44,530 bases of DNA from DASRPD01 sp035646535 (GCA_035646535.1 DASRPD010000070.1:1-44530), one strand, 5' to 3'; counted from the first letter of the stretch, positions 25,927 to 33,808 are shown. A program made the numbers and translations. Notes: generated by a model not told the origin, from the letters alone.

Positions 25927-26037
25927 ATGACGGACATCGCGGTGGACACCACACCACCGGTGGAACGACACCCGTGGAACCGGTGCCTCGCCGCGGGGCG
26001 CCAATACCCTGTGCTGCGCGCCGGCCGACCGGCCTGA
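25927..26037 (+). CDS. Possible 36-residue protein
   Basis: An ORF from ATG 25927 with AAGGGA six bases upstream encodes MTDIAVDTTPPVERHPWNRC followed by LAAGRQYPVLRAGRPA. There is no recognisable motif, signal or membrane segment. The ribosome site is the only positive sign, and the rest of 25884-26100 holds nothing else that I can support. Confidence 0.25.
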   Translation: MTDIAVDTTPPVERHPWNRCLAAGRQYPVLRAGRPA

Positions 26038-26100
26038 GCAGGACGGCGACGGAATGGGACATCGTCCGACCGACGACCTCAGCCGACCGGTACGGCACCG

Positions 26101-26976
26101 GTGACTCCGACTCCACCGGTGACGCCGTCTCGGCCGTCGGTCCCACCTCCGGTCTCCCCGCCGGGCTGGTACCCGGATCCGTGGCGGACCGCGGCGTGGC
26201 GGTGGTGGGACGGCGGACAGTGGACGAGCCACGCCGATGGTGTGGGAACCGGGCCCGTGAACATCGACGGACCGCCGGAAGCGGGCGTACGCGGCGGCTG
26301 GATTGCCGCCGTGGCCTTCGTGGTCGCGAACCTGGCCTCGGCCGCGCTGGCGGGCGTGGCGTACCTCGCGACGGGTCGCGAGCTCAACGCCTGGGTGCTG
26401 CTCGCCGGCTTTGTCGGACTGTGGGGCGTGCTGGGCAGTGCGTGCGTCCTCGCCGCATGCCGCAACGGGCGCGCCCGGCTGGGCATCCTGGGGCTGCGGC
26501 GACTGACGTGGCGGGACGTGGGTATCGGCTCCGCCTCCGGCTTGGCGCTCTTTGGGGTCGCGATCGTGGTCGCCGGCCAGGTCGCGTCATTGTTCGACGA
26601 CGTCGAGCCGTTCGACGGCGGCGGCCTCGGCCTCGACGTTCACGCCGGCTGGTTCGCGGCCGTCGCGGTCATCACCGTCGCCGTCATCGGCGCACCGTTC
26701 TTCGAAGAGCTCTTCTTCCGGGGCCTCGTGCAGGGAGTGCTCACGCGCCGTCACAGCGTCGCGACCGCGATCGTCGCGCAAGGGGTCCTCTTCGGTCTCG
26801 TGCACTACCAGATCGGGATGTCGGTCACCCAGACCACGTTGATCATCGTCCCCCTCTCGGTGACCGGGATGGGGCTCGGCTGGTTGCGGTGGCACTACCG
26901 ACGACTGGGGCCGTCCATGATCGCTCACGGTGTCTACAACGCCATCGTGATGACGTTGATCTTCACCGTGACCTGA
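26101..26976 (+). CDS. DUF2510-CPBP intramembrane metalloprotease
   Basis: 291 residues from GTG 26101. A Pro-rich start leads to a DUF2510 motif (GWYPDPWRTAAWRWWDGGQWT, residues 22-42). About seven hydrophobic helices follow with the CPBP (Abi/CAAX-like) protease motifs: EELFFRG (Glu202-Glu203...Arg207), FGLVH (Phe231...His235) and HGVYN near residue 278. Such proteases cut within membranes; in bacteria some process signal peptides or peptides linked to bacteriocin self-protection. Target unknown. It is followed by an unrelated small gene. Confidence 0.9.
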   Translation: MTPTPPVTPSRPSVPPPVSPPGWYPDPWRTAAWRWWDGGQWTSHADGVGTGPVNIDGPPEAGVRGGWIAAVAFVVANLASAALAGVAYLATGRELNAWVLLAGFVGLWGVLGSACVLAACRNGRARLGILGLRRLTWRDVGIGSASGLALFGVAIVVAGQVASLFDDVEPFDGGGLGLDVHAGWFAAVAVITVAVIGAPFFEELFFRGLVQGVLTRRHSVATAIVAQGVLFGLVHYQIGMSVTQTTLIIVPLSVTGMGLGWLRWHYRRLGPSMIAHGVYNAIVMTLIFTVT

Positions 26977-27042
26977 CCATGACACCGTGGCGTCGCGCGG
27001 CGCCTGGTCGTCGGGCCCGCGGCCACGCGGTACCGTCGGTGG

Positions 27043-27390
27043 ATGGCCACATTCGTCGTGGAGCACGACCGGGTGGAGCTCCGACTCTCGTTCTGGCAGC
27101 ACATCTGGACGTTCCACGGTGACATCACGTTTCCTCGATCAGCCGTGACCTCGGTACGAACCGTCGCCGATCCGTGGACCGAGCTTCGGGGTATCCGGTC
27201 TCCGGGCACCGGTATTCCCCGGGTCCTGATGCTCGGGACCAAGCGAGGCGAGTCCGGCAAGGAGTTCGTCATCGCGCGCCGGCACCGACCCGCAGTCGTG
27301 GTCGAGCTCGAGGGTCAGTCGTTCCGGCGTCTCGTCATCTCGATCGATGACCCCGAGGCCGTGGCCCGAGACCTCCGAGCCGCCGCCTGA
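27043..27390 (+). CDS. Small PH-like beta protein, unknown function
   Basis: 115 residues, alternating beta-strand pattern: FVVEHDRVELRLSFWQHIWTFHGDITFPRSAVTSVRTV ... RVLMLGTKRG...EFVIARRHRPAVVVELEGQSFRRLVISIDDPEAVARDLR. It resembles small bacterial PH-like domain proteins but I cannot assign a named family. It stops 5 bp before the PIG-L deacetylase start, so the two are probably co-transcribed. Confidence 0.65.
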   Translation: MATFVVEHDRVELRLSFWQHIWTFHGDITFPRSAVTSVRTVADPWTELRGIRSPGTGIPRVLMLGTKRGESGKEFVIARRHRPAVVVELEGQSFRRLVISIDDPEAVARDLRAAA

Positions 27391-27395
27391 GCGCC

Positions 27396-28157
27396 GTGAC
27401 CGACGAGACGATGTCGTGGGGTGTGCTCCCCGCGGGCGTGCTCGATCACATCCTCGTCGTGTCGCCGCACTTCGACGATGCCGCGCTCGGCACCGCGCAC
27501 CTCCTCGGCGCGCATGCCGGTTCCACGGTCGTCACCGTGTTCGGTGGCCGTCCGGCGCGCTACCCCGACCCACCGACCGAATGGGACACGCTCGGTGGCT
27601 TCAGGGGCGGCGACGACGTGATCGCTCTCCGTCGCGCCGAGGACGCAGCCGCGATCGATGTGCTCGGTGCCCGACCGGTGTGGCTCGACTTCGTGGATCA
27701 CCAATACCTGCAGACATCAGAACGCGCCGCGCCCGACGTCGTCGCCGACGCGCTGGCGCGCGTCGTCGTCACCGAGCAGCCGACCGCGGTGTTCCTCCCG
27801 ATGGGACTGGCGAATCCGGATCACGCGTGTGCCCACGAAGCCGGCCTGCTCGTGGCCGACGCCCGGCCTGACCTCACGTGGTTCTGCTATCAGGACGCCG
27901 GCTACTGCCACATCCCCGGCTTGCTTGCCTGGCGGGTATCGAAGCTCTTTCGCTCCGACCGGTGGCCGACTCCGATGATCGTGGAGGTCGACGTCGACCG
28001 GGACCGCAAGCGCGCCGCGATCGAGTGCTACCGGTCGCAACGAGCGCCCCTCGAACGCGACCACGCGCTCAACGAGAGGCTCGCGGCCAACGTCGCGGAA
28101 CAGTATTGGAGGCTGGCGCCTCCCCCACCCGGCTGGGAGGGCCTGCGCGACGCCTGA
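27396..28157 (+). CDS. PIG-L/LmbE-family deacetylase
   Basis: 253 residues from GTG 27396. The zinc motif is SPHFDDAALG (His25, Asp27, Asp28), close to the canonical PHPDDE but with Phe and Ala substitutions. R.AEDAAAIDVLG and the distal zinc ligand in NPDHACAHEA follow. Family members remove acetyl groups from N-acetylglucosaminyl conjugates such as mycothiol precursors. The replaced catalytic Glu/Asp region makes substrate assignment uncertain. The neighbours (GH43 upstream, GH4 downstream) suggest amino-sugar or glycoconjugate breakdown. Confidence 0.88.
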   Translation: MTDETMSWGVLPAGVLDHILVVSPHFDDAALGTAHLLGAHAGSTVVTVFGGRPARYPDPPTEWDTLGGFRGGDDVIALRRAEDAAAIDVLGARPVWLDFVDHQYLQTSERAAPDVVADALARVVVTEQPTAVFLPMGLANPDHACAHEAGLLVADARPDLTWFCYQDAGYCHIPGLLAWRVSKLFRSDRWPTPMIVEVDVDRDRKRAAIECYRSQRAPLERDHALNERLAANVAEQYWRLAPPPPGWEGLRDA

Positions 28158-28199
28158 TCGTCGGCGCGCCCTCGCGCCGGGTCGCGTTCGGGACCTACG

Positions 28200-29504
28200 A
28201 TGCCGGCCGTGGCCAAGATCGTGTTCGTCGGTGCCGGCAGCACGGTGTTCGCGCGCAATCTGCTCGGCGACATCCTGCTCCGCGAGGAGCTCGCGGCATC
28301 TGAGATCATGCTGTTCGACATCGACGCGGAGCGGCTCGAGACCTCCGAGCTCGTGGCCCGGCGGGTGGCCGATGCCCTCGGCGCACCCGCGGCGATCACC
28401 GCCACGACGGACCGGCGCGCCGCGCTCGACGGAGCCGACTACGCGATCAACATGATCCAGGTCGGCGGCTACGAGCCCGCCACCGTGACCGACTTCGAGG
28501 TCCCGAAGCAGTTCGGCCTTCGTCAAACGATCGGTGACACCCTCGGCGTGGGCGGCATCATGCGCGGCCTGCGCACGATCCCGGTGTTGCTGTCGATGTG
28601 TGCCGACATGGCCGAGCTCTGCCCCGACGTCTGGTTCCTCAACTACACGAATCCGATGGCGATCAACTGCCGGGCGGTCAACCGGGCCACAACCATCAAG
28701 ACCGTCGGCCTCTGCCACAGCGTCCAGGGCACGGCGTTCGAGCTCGCGCGCGACCTCGACATCCCGTACCTCGAGATCGACTACCTCGCCGCCGGGATCA
28801 ACCACATGGCCTTCTACCTTCGCTTCGAGCGCGACGGCGAGGATCTCTACCCGTTGCTGCGCGCTCGAGCCGAGGCGGGCAACGTTCCCGACACGAACCG
28901 CGTGCGCTACGAGATGCTGCGTCGCTTCGGCTACTTCGTCACCGAGTCGAGCGAGCACTTCGCCGAGTACGTGCCGTGGTTCATCAAGCGCGACCGCGCT
29001 GACCTGATCGATCGGTTCAACATCCCGCTGGATGAGTACCCGCGGCGTTGTGAGGCCCAGATCGCGGGCTGGGAGGCCGAGCGCCAACAGCTCGCGCGTG
29101 GCGAGGCGATCGACGTGCAACCAAGCTTCGAGTACGCGGCGACGATCATCCGCAGCATCGAGACCGGCAAGCCCCGCGTGGTCTACGGCAACGTCGCCAA
29201 CGACGGGTTGATCGACGACCTCCCCGCCGGCTGCACGGTCGAGGTGCCGTGCCTCGTCGACGGCAACGGCGTGCAACCCACCCGTATCGGTGCGCTGCCG
29301 CCCCAGCTGGCGGCGTTGATCCGCACCAACGTGAACGTGGCCGAGCTCACCGTAGAGGCCGCGCTCACGGGACGACGCGACCACGTGTACCACGCCGCGA
29401 TGCTCGATCCGCACACCGCGGCCGAGCTCGACCTCGACCAGATCCACGACCTCGTCGACGCGCTGCTCGACGCCCACGGAGCGTGGATCCCCGACCTCAG
29501 GTGA
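28200..29504 (+). CDS. GH4-family NAD/Mn-dependent alpha-glycosidase (MelA-like)
   Basis: 434 residues, close to MelA/AglA length. The N-terminal NAD-binding fold is IVFVGAGSTVFARN (Gly11-Ser14). The GH4 signatures are WFLNYTNPMAI (Asn148-Pro152), GLCHSVQGT with metal ligand Cys172, and AGINHMAFY with metal ligand His202. GH4 enzymes hydrolyse alpha- (or 6-phospho-) glycosides by an oxidation-elimination route. NYTNPMA and CHS favour the alpha-galactosidase/alpha-glucosidase branch over 6-phospho enzymes. It begins 42 bp after the PIG-L gene and may be in the same operon. Confidence 0.93.
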   Translation: MPAVAKIVFVGAGSTVFARNLLGDILLREELAASEIMLFDIDAERLETSELVARRVADALGAPAAITATTDRRAALDGADYAINMIQVGGYEPATVTDFEVPKQFGLRQTIGDTLGVGGIMRGLRTIPVLLSMCADMAELCPDVWFLNYTNPMAINCRAVNRATTIKTVGLCHSVQGTAFELARDLDIPYLEIDYLAAGINHMAFYLRFERDGEDLYPLLRARAEAGNVPDTNRVRYEMLRRFGYFVTESSEHFAEYVPWFIKRDRADLIDRFNIPLDEYPRRCEAQIAGWEAERQQLARGEAIDVQPSFEYAATIIRSIETGKPRVVYGNVANDGLIDDLPAGCTVEVPCLVDGNGVQPTRIGALPPQLAALIRTNVNVAELTVEAALTGRRDHVYHAAMLDPHTAAELDLDQIHDLVDALLDAHGAWIPDLR

Positions 29505-29635
29505 ACGCGGCGGACAGATGAGCCCACCGGGGCCAACTCCGCCGCCGATGGACGCGACGATCGGATCGGCTCGAGGTCTTCCTCGGAGAACAGGAGTGAC
29601 CACGAGCGACGACACGATTTCTCGGATCGAGCGGA

Positions 29636-29665
29636 GTCGGGTGCCGGGCACGCCCGGCACCCGAC
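29636..29665. terminator. 14-bp stem inverted repeat downstream of GH4 gene
   Basis: GTCGGGTGCCGGGC (29636-29649) and its exact reverse complement GCCCGGCACCCGAC (29652-29665) are separated by two bases. It lies between the rightward GH4 gene and leftward remnants and may terminate both. It also marks the edge of the accessory region. The rest of 29505-29673 shows no gene. Confidence 0.5.
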
Positions 29666-29673
29666 CACGTCGG

Positions 29674-29780
29674 TCACGCGGGTTGCTGCATCAGGCCGAT
29701 CCGGTGGCCTCCGGGATCGGCGATCTCACCGGCGACCTCATGCAGCTCGCGCGTCGGCGCCGGCTCGCCGGTGGAGCGCG
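29674..29780 (-). pseudogene. C-terminal fragment of a VOC/glyoxalase-fold protein
   Basis: Leftward frame ending at 29674 reads PTRELHEVAGEIADPGGHRIGLMQQPA, the typical last strand of VOC-family proteins (ADPxGNxIGL). Upstream of it the VOC homology stops and the sequence continues in other frames without a recognisable start. A separate leftward frame near 29800-29880 reads AFMDVAERLALEEFDHDVV, perhaps a remnant of another gene. This is degraded DNA at the left margin of the accessory island. Confidence 0.45.
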
Positions 29781-29931
29781 CCGCGAGCTGGTGCGCGGTG
29801 CGAGGGCCCTCGAACGACGTCGTGGTCGAACTCCTCGAGAGCCAGCCGTTCGGCGACGTCCATGAACGCGACCGCAGAGGCGCAGCGCGCTCGTACATCA
29901 GCGATCGTGCAGGTCCGGCGGCGCCGAGTCA

Positions 29932-30534
29932 TCACGGCCTCAGAAGCTTGGACGATCCATCGATGAGCTCGATGCCCTCGGCACGCAGCGCTCGGACCAA
30001 CGGATTCGAGGCCACGACCATCTCGCGGAATTGGCCGCGCGAGTAGTCGAGCACCTGGGCGTTGTTGCCGGTGCTCGCCGACGCGAGACGGGCCAGGTCA
30101 CCGATCTGTTCCTCCCAACCTGCGGAAGGTGTGCGGTGGGCAACGACCGCGATGTCGATGTCGGAGTGGCGATCCCCGGTGGCTCTCGCTGCGGAGCCGA
30201 ACATCCACGCCCCGGCAGCCGGAACGTTCCACTCGGCGGTTGCCGACCGGAGCCTCTCGATCAGACCCGAGCGCATACCGGCGAGCTGTTCGAGCGCGGG
30301 GACGGCGAGGTGGCGGCGGTTCAAGGTGACTCCAACTGCACGACCAGCCGGTCTCAGGTCGATCAAGCCGGCCTCGGCAAGATCATCGATGATTCGACGG
30401 GCTGTGGCCGGGGGCACAGCCGCCTGCGCCGCCAGCTCGCGGCCCGTCACCGGCTCTCGAAGACGGAGCAATGCCGCGAGCACCGAGCCACGGTGGCCCG
30501 GAATCACATCGGAGATCGGAGCGGAGAGATCCAC
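29932..30534 (-). CDS. HTH - nucleotidyltransferase (MNT-like) protein, orphan
   Basis: 200 residues from GTG 30534. A MarR/winged-helix-like N-terminus (RGSVLAALLRLREPVTGRELAAQAAVPPATARRIIDDLAEAGLIDLRPAG) is joined to a minimal nucleotidyltransferase domain with AWMFGSAARATGDRHSDIDIAVV (GSxxx(G)...SDxD metal motif). The layout is the same as the HEPN-partner gene at 33188-33808, so it is probably an antitoxin-type enzyme. No HEPN gene follows it: only VOC debris lies downstream. It is either an orphan or the relic of a third toxin-antitoxin unit. A perfect palindrome lies just upstream. Confidence 0.8.
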   Translation of the reverse strand: MDLSAPISDVIPGHRGSVLAALLRLREPVTGRELAAQAAVPPATARRIIDDLAEAGLIDLRPAGRAVGVTLNRRHLAVPALEQLAGMRSGLIERLRSATAEWNVPAAGAWMFGSAARATGDRHSDIDIAVVAHRTPSAGWEEQIGDLARLASASTGNNAQVLDYSRGQFREMVVASNPLVRALRAEGIELIDGSSKLLRP

Positions 30535-30565
30535 GCGCCTCAGGATACACGGAATGCGTCATCAT

Positions 30566-30581
30566 TGAGCCATATGGCTCA
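30566..30581. promoter_or_regulatory. Perfect 16-bp palindrome upstream of HTH-NTase gene
   Basis: TGAGCCATATGGCTCA is perfectly symmetrical and lies 31 bp upstream of the GTG at 30534. Flanking TGATGA/TCATCA sequences extend the symmetry loosely. It is a likely operator for autoregulation by the HTH domain. Confidence 0.5.
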
Positions 30582-30683
30582 CTGATGAGTCACAGAGGTC
30601 GGCAACGCCGACGCCCACGGAGTGGGACACCCACTTGTCGGGATGATCGCGGCTTCGCGACGACCGATCCCACCAAGGGCGAG

Positions 30684-30761
30684 ATCAGGGAATGTGCAGG
30701 CCAGAGATGGCGCGGGCGACGACGAGACGCTGGATCTCGGAGGTCCCTTCGAAGATCGTGT
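30684..30761 (-). other. att-like copy A of the acyl-CoA dehydrogenase 3' end
   Basis: This 78-bp stretch matches 38424-38501 with five differences, all synonymous. Read leftward it encodes TIFEGTSEIQR through SGLHIP and a TGA stop. It has no gene body upstream of it, so it is not a dehydrogenase gene but a displaced gene end. It marks the left boundary of the AbiE-carrying segment. Confidence 0.85.
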
Positions 30762-30855
30762 CGTTGTTTTCGCCCCGTCTGTGAGGACGACCTCAGTGCC
30801 CCTGGCCTGCACCGAGCCGGTAGCCGTGTCCGTCGAGTCCGGCCCTCGCGCCCGA

Positions 30856-30867
30856 GTTGTAGGGATG
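30856..30867 (+). repeat. GTTGTAGGGATG motif, left end of element 1
   Basis: Exact 12-mer also found at 32752 and 38366, with a one-base variant at 32535. It lies 95 bp to the right of att copy A, like the copy 93 bp to the right of att copy B. Possible recombinase arm site. Confidence 0.6.
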
Positions 30868-30895
30868 ACTGGCACCGAGAGACATAAGTCTTGAT

Positions 30896-30930
30896 ATAAG
30901 TGTTTCTTGCCTTCGGACCAGAACACTTAT
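30896..30930. promoter_or_regulatory. Inverted-repeat operator upstream of abiEi-like gene
   Basis: ATAAGTGTT (30896-30904) and AACACTTAT (30922-30930) form a perfect 9-bp inverted repeat with a 17-bp spacer, ending 11 bp before ATG 30942. A further ATAAGT half-site is at 30884-30889. AbiEi antitoxins are known to bind inverted repeats in their own promoter, so autoregulation is likely. The base composition here is much more AT-rich than the surroundings. Confidence 0.65.
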
Positions 30931-30941
30931 ACCCTTGGGCC

Positions 30942-31625
30942 ATGGCACACACCGAACAACGTGCTCCCGTACGCCGTTGGGGGGCTGGGACAGGACACAT
31001 CGTTCGCTTGCTCGTCGCGGCTGACGAGCCCATGACCCAGGTGGCGCTCGCTGCTGCCGCGGGGGTGACCCAGCCGCGAGCGTCCCAGGTCCTGAAGCAG
31101 CTCATCGACCGCGGCGCCGCAGTCAGTCGGCCGGCGGGCTACGTCGGTCGGCGCGCGCGCCTGTTCGATCTCTATCGGGAACGCATGAAGCCGAGCCTCT
31201 TCGACGCTGAAGCAGCGTGGTACAGCACCAAGACCCTCATGGAGCAGGCCCGCCGCATCGCAAACGTGGCGAAGGAACACGGGGCCAAGGTCGCGCTCTC
31301 GGCGGATCTCGCGCCGGACTTGCTCGTGCCGTGGCGGCATCCGACAATGGCGATCGTCTACACGAACGCGTCACTCCCCCTGGATCGTGTCGGCTTCGTA
31401 CCGGCCGAAGGGCGCGCCGACGCGACAGTGCTGCTCCGCCACACGCGCGACACCTCGCTGCTCGCACCGTGTGTTCGTTGGCCGCGGGTGATGAAGCGAC
31501 TGCCGCTCACGGACCCGGTTCAGCAATGGTTCGATCTCCTCGATCTTGGAGGCGAGGACCGCGTGGAGGCGGCGGATCGCCTCCGGCGGGCCATCGTCGA
31601 CCGAACGATCGACGTGTCGAGATGA
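30942..31625 (+). CDS. AbiEi-family type IV antitoxin / transcriptional regulator
   Basis: 227 residues from ATG 30942 (MAHTEQRAPVRRW); an in-frame ATG at 30900 lies inside the operator and is less likely. The N-terminal winged helix (HIVRLLVAADEPMTQVALAAAAGVTQPRASQVLKQLIDRGAAVSR, about 19-63) is followed by a larger domain with RWPRVMKRLPLTDPVQQWFDLLDLGG near the end, as in AbiEi-like antitoxins. It would repress its own promoter and counteract the nucleotidyltransferase encoded next, whose ATG overlaps this TGA (ATGA at 31622-31625). The pair fills almost the whole segment between att copies A and B. Confidence 0.78.
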   Translation: MAHTEQRAPVRRWGAGTGHIVRLLVAADEPMTQVALAAAAGVTQPRASQVLKQLIDRGAAVSRPAGYVGRRARLFDLYRERMKPSLFDAEAAWYSTKTLMEQARRIANVAKEHGAKVALSADLAPDLLVPWRHPTMAIVYTNASLPLDRVGFVPAEGRADATVLLRHTRDTSLLAPCVRWPRVMKRLPLTDPVQQWFDLLDLGGEDRVEAADRLRRAIVDRTIDVSR

Positions 31626-32413
31626 AGAGAGACGAACGGGTCGCACTCGCGAGCTTGTCGTCGGCAATGGATGGCGGGTTCACGGCCATCCACGACGTGA
31701 GTGCTGCGATCGCGGAATCCGGCGCCGCGAGCGAGTACCGCCTCATCGGCGGAATCACCGTGATGCTGCACGTTCAGCGACTTGGACTCGCCCTGCCAAT
31801 CCGCGCGACCGGCGACGCCGATTTCGGGGTCCCGCGACACGTGCTGCGCGATTCCACCCTGATCGCCACAATCGAGAGCCGCGGCTACCGGAAAGTCATG
31901 GGCAACCGGTGGGAGCGGAGGCTCGACGCCACACGAGTCGCCGCCGTTGACTTCCTCGTACCGGCGTATCGCTCACGAGCGCGCTCGACCATCCAGATCG
32001 GCGATGTCGTGAGCACCGAGGTGCCCGGGCTCGCGGAAGCATTTCGTCGACCCGGCATCAACCTCGACGCTGAGCTCCGTCTCACGAACCACGACGTGTT
32101 CGTGGCCAGTGTCGTTCTTCCCGACGCGCTCGGCACTCTGGCGCTCAAGACCCGCGTCCGCTCCGTGCGCAACGAACTGCGCGACATCGAGGACCTCTGG
32201 CGTTGTCTCGAGATCGCCGCCGCCGATGGGGTCGAACCGACTGACCTCGACGCGACATCATCACTCCAAGAATTGCGCTCGCTGCTCTGGAGCGAGCTCG
32301 GCCCGGACGGTCGCTCGCTTCGCGCCCTCGCTGAGGGGCTCACAGGCCCTGCTGCGGCTCAGCGCCGAACTCGCGTGCGCGCGTTGCTGGCCGAGGTTGT
32401 CGGAACGCCGTGA
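31622..32413 (+). CDS. AbiEii-type nucleotidyltransferase toxin
   Basis: 263 residues. Nucleotidyltransferase core: EYRLIGGITVMLHVQRLGL then IRATGDADFGVPR, where DAD gives the metal-binding pair, and later VAAVDFLVPAYRSRAR for the third acid. LALKTRVRSVRNELRDIEDLWRCLEIAAADG matches the helical C-terminal part of AbiEii/DUF1814 proteins. AbiEii toxins modify RNA, for example tRNA ends, and block growth, giving phage resistance through abortive infection. The start overlaps the abiEi-like stop by four bases. The binding motif is slightly non-standard (IGGIT rather than GGTA). Confidence 0.75.
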   Translation: MKRDERVALASLSSAMDGGFTAIHDVSAAIAESGAASEYRLIGGITVMLHVQRLGLALPIRATGDADFGVPRHVLRDSTLIATIESRGYRKVMGNRWERRLDATRVAAVDFLVPAYRSRARSTIQIGDVVSTEVPGLAEAFRRPGINLDAELRLTNHDVFVASVVLPDALGTLALKTRVRSVRNELRDIEDLWRCLEIAAADGVEPTDLDATSSLQELRSLLWSELGPDGRSLRALAEGLTGPAAAQRRTRVRALLAEVVGTP

Positions 32414-32534
32414 ACGCGCGGCCGGCACGCGATCTTGAAAGCGCGTCTCCTCGGTCCTTCGAGCCCGACTGCGTGGCCCACTGTCTTCTGGCGTTGCGTT
32501 CTCGACGTCGCTCGTATGGCCCCTGATCGCGACG

Positions 32535-32546
32535 TTGTAAGGATGA
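32535..32546 (+). repeat. GTTGTAAGGATG motif, right end of element 1
   Basis: One-base variant of GTTGTAGGGATG, followed by GGCAGGGACG (compare GAGTAGGGATGG at 38378). It lies 36 bp before att copy B, as the 38366 copy lies 47 bp before the true gene end. Confidence 0.5.
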
Positions 32547-32581
32547 GGCAGGGACGCGGCTCCGGTGGACCCGACCCGGAA

Positions 32582-32665
32582 TCAGGGAATGTGCACGCCG
32601 GAGATGGCGCGGGCGACGACGAGGCGCTGGATCTCGGAGGTGCCTTCGAAGATCGTGTAGATCTG
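32582..32665 (-). other. att-like copy B of the acyl-CoA dehydrogenase 3' end
   Basis: 84 bp match 38424-38507 with few differences: two synonymous and one Leu-to-Val change in the last codons (SGVHIP). Reading leftward, codons from QIYTIFEG to the stop are kept. It separates the AbiE segment from the HEPN/MNT-to-integrase segment. The rest of 32414-32790 has no gene that I can support. Confidence 0.87.
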
Positions 32666-32751
32666 CTGCCTACGTCCACGACGTACCGCACAGTCCGCTG
32701 ACCAGCAGGTCTTCAGGCGCGCCGTCGCTCGCGTCCGGCCCGTACGAGGGA

Positions 32752-32775
32752 GTTGTAGGGATGAAAGTAGGGATG
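32752..32775 (+). repeat. GTTGTAGGGATG + GTAGGGATG motif pair, left end of element 2
   Basis: GTTGTAGGGATG (32752-32763) followed after AAA by GTAGGGATG (32767-32775). The same pair with a two-base gap is at 38366-38388, at the other end of this segment. Possible arm-type recombinase sites. Confidence 0.6.
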
Positions 32776-32790
32776 CGGCATCTCCCGAGC

Positions 32791-33195
32791 TCAGATGGTC
32801 GCCACGACACGTCGCGCGATTGCGACGATCTGGGTTGCCGCGCGTACTGCCTTCGTCGCGGTGGACTTCGGCACGTCGTCGGGCTCGTACTCGGCGCGCG
32901 TCTTGAGCGGCAAGAGCCGGCCGAGGTGGCGGGCCGCGGCCTTGCCGTCCGCGCCGGCCTCGCCAAGAAGCGAGCCCGCGCGTGCGTGGTCCTGGTCGGC
33001 CGAGCGACGACCCATCCGCGCGCCGCAGATCGCGTCGGCGGCACTGATGCCGGCGTGGACGGCGAGGCTCGTCGCCGCGATATGACGACCGTCGGTGAGA
33101 CTCGCCTCGGCGGCCTCGAGGTACTCCTCCGCCTTTCCGGCGTACCCACGTACCTGGGCGCGAGAGACCGGTCGTGTGCGGGGTTGGCTAGGCAC
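32791..33195 (-). CDS. HEPN-domain toxin-like protein
   Basis: 134 residues from GTG 33195. Helical HEPN fold: YAGKAEEYLEAAEASLTDGRHIAATSLAVHAGISAADAICGARMGRRSADQDHARAGSLLGEA. The Rx4-6H motif of HEPN ribonucleases is present as Arg64 to His70 (RSADQDH). Such proteins cut RNA when not restrained by their MNT partner. The start overlaps the 3' end of the MNT gene by eight bases, so the two are coupled with the antitoxin-type gene first. Confidence 0.8.
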   Translation of the reverse strand: MPSQPRTRPVSRAQVRGYAGKAEEYLEAAEASLTDGRHIAATSLAVHAGISAADAICGARMGRRSADQDHARAGSLLGEAGADGKAAARHLGRLLPLKTRAEYEPDDVPKSTATKAVRAATQIVAIARRVVATI

Positions 33196-33808
33196 TGCGT
33201 CGAGCCAGGTCGTCGAGCGATCGCCCGAATATGACGATGCCCTCGCGACGGACGGCCCGCCAGAGAGCTGCCCGCGAGCGCGCGAGCCGAGGAACCTCGT
33301 TGATGCCGACCTCGATCCGGTTCACCGGATTCCCGGTCACTCGTCCGATCCGCTCCACCCACGCCGCTACTGCCCGATCCCAGGTCGGATCGTCTTCAGT
33401 GACACCCGCAGCGCGCACGATCACCAGGTCGATGTCACTCGCCGCGTCGCCATCGCCGCGCGCGACCGAGCCGAAGAGTGTGATGTTGGCGGGCGCCGGC
33501 CGGATCCGTCTGGCGCTGCGATCCAGCTCCTCGAGCAGCGCGTCGCGGAGTCCGGCGAGGGCCAGCAGGGGACGCACCGCCAGGTGCTCGGGGACGATCC
33601 GGACGAGCACAGAGGGGGGAGCCTCGCGCCGCTCGACCATCCCGAACTCGACGAGGCGCGGCACGACCCGGGCCGCGTGGGCGAGACTGACGCCGGAAAG
33701 CTCGGCCAGCGTCGTGATGTTCAGCTCTCCGGTCGTCCGGGACAGCACCGCGAGGATGCGGCCCTGCGCGTCGGGGATTACGGCTTCGACGGGTCGGGTG
33801 AAGTCCAC
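33188..33808 (-). CDS. HTH - MNT nucleotidyltransferase antitoxin
   Basis: 206 residues from GTG 33808. N-terminal winged helix (GRILAVLSRTTGELNITTLAELSGVSLAHAARVVPRLVEFGMVERR) and a minimal nucleotidyltransferase domain with ITLFGSVARGDGDAASDIDLVIV. MNT antitoxins inactivate HEPN toxins by adding AMP to a Tyr; whether this one does so is inferred. It is paralogous to the protein at 29932-30534. Two CTC...TGAG sites upstream suggest that the winged helix represses the operon. Confidence 0.83.
   Translation of the reverse strand: MDFTRPVEAVIPDAQGRILAVLSRTTGELNITTLAELSGVSLAHAARVVPRLVEFGMVERREAPPSVLVRIVPEHLAVRPLLALAGLRDALLEELDRSARRIRPAPANITLFGSVARGDGDAASDIDLVIVRAAGVTEDDPTWDRAVAAWVERIGRVTGNPVNRIEVGINEVPRLARSRAALWRAVRREGIVIFGRSLDDLARRSA

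Noticed and set aside
30684..32665. att copies A and B as separate acyl-CoA dehydrogenase pseudogenes
   Set aside because: Each copy covers only the last ~25 codons with an abrupt edge at a similar point and no further homology. This fits attachment-site duplication beside an integrase better than two independent gene deletions.
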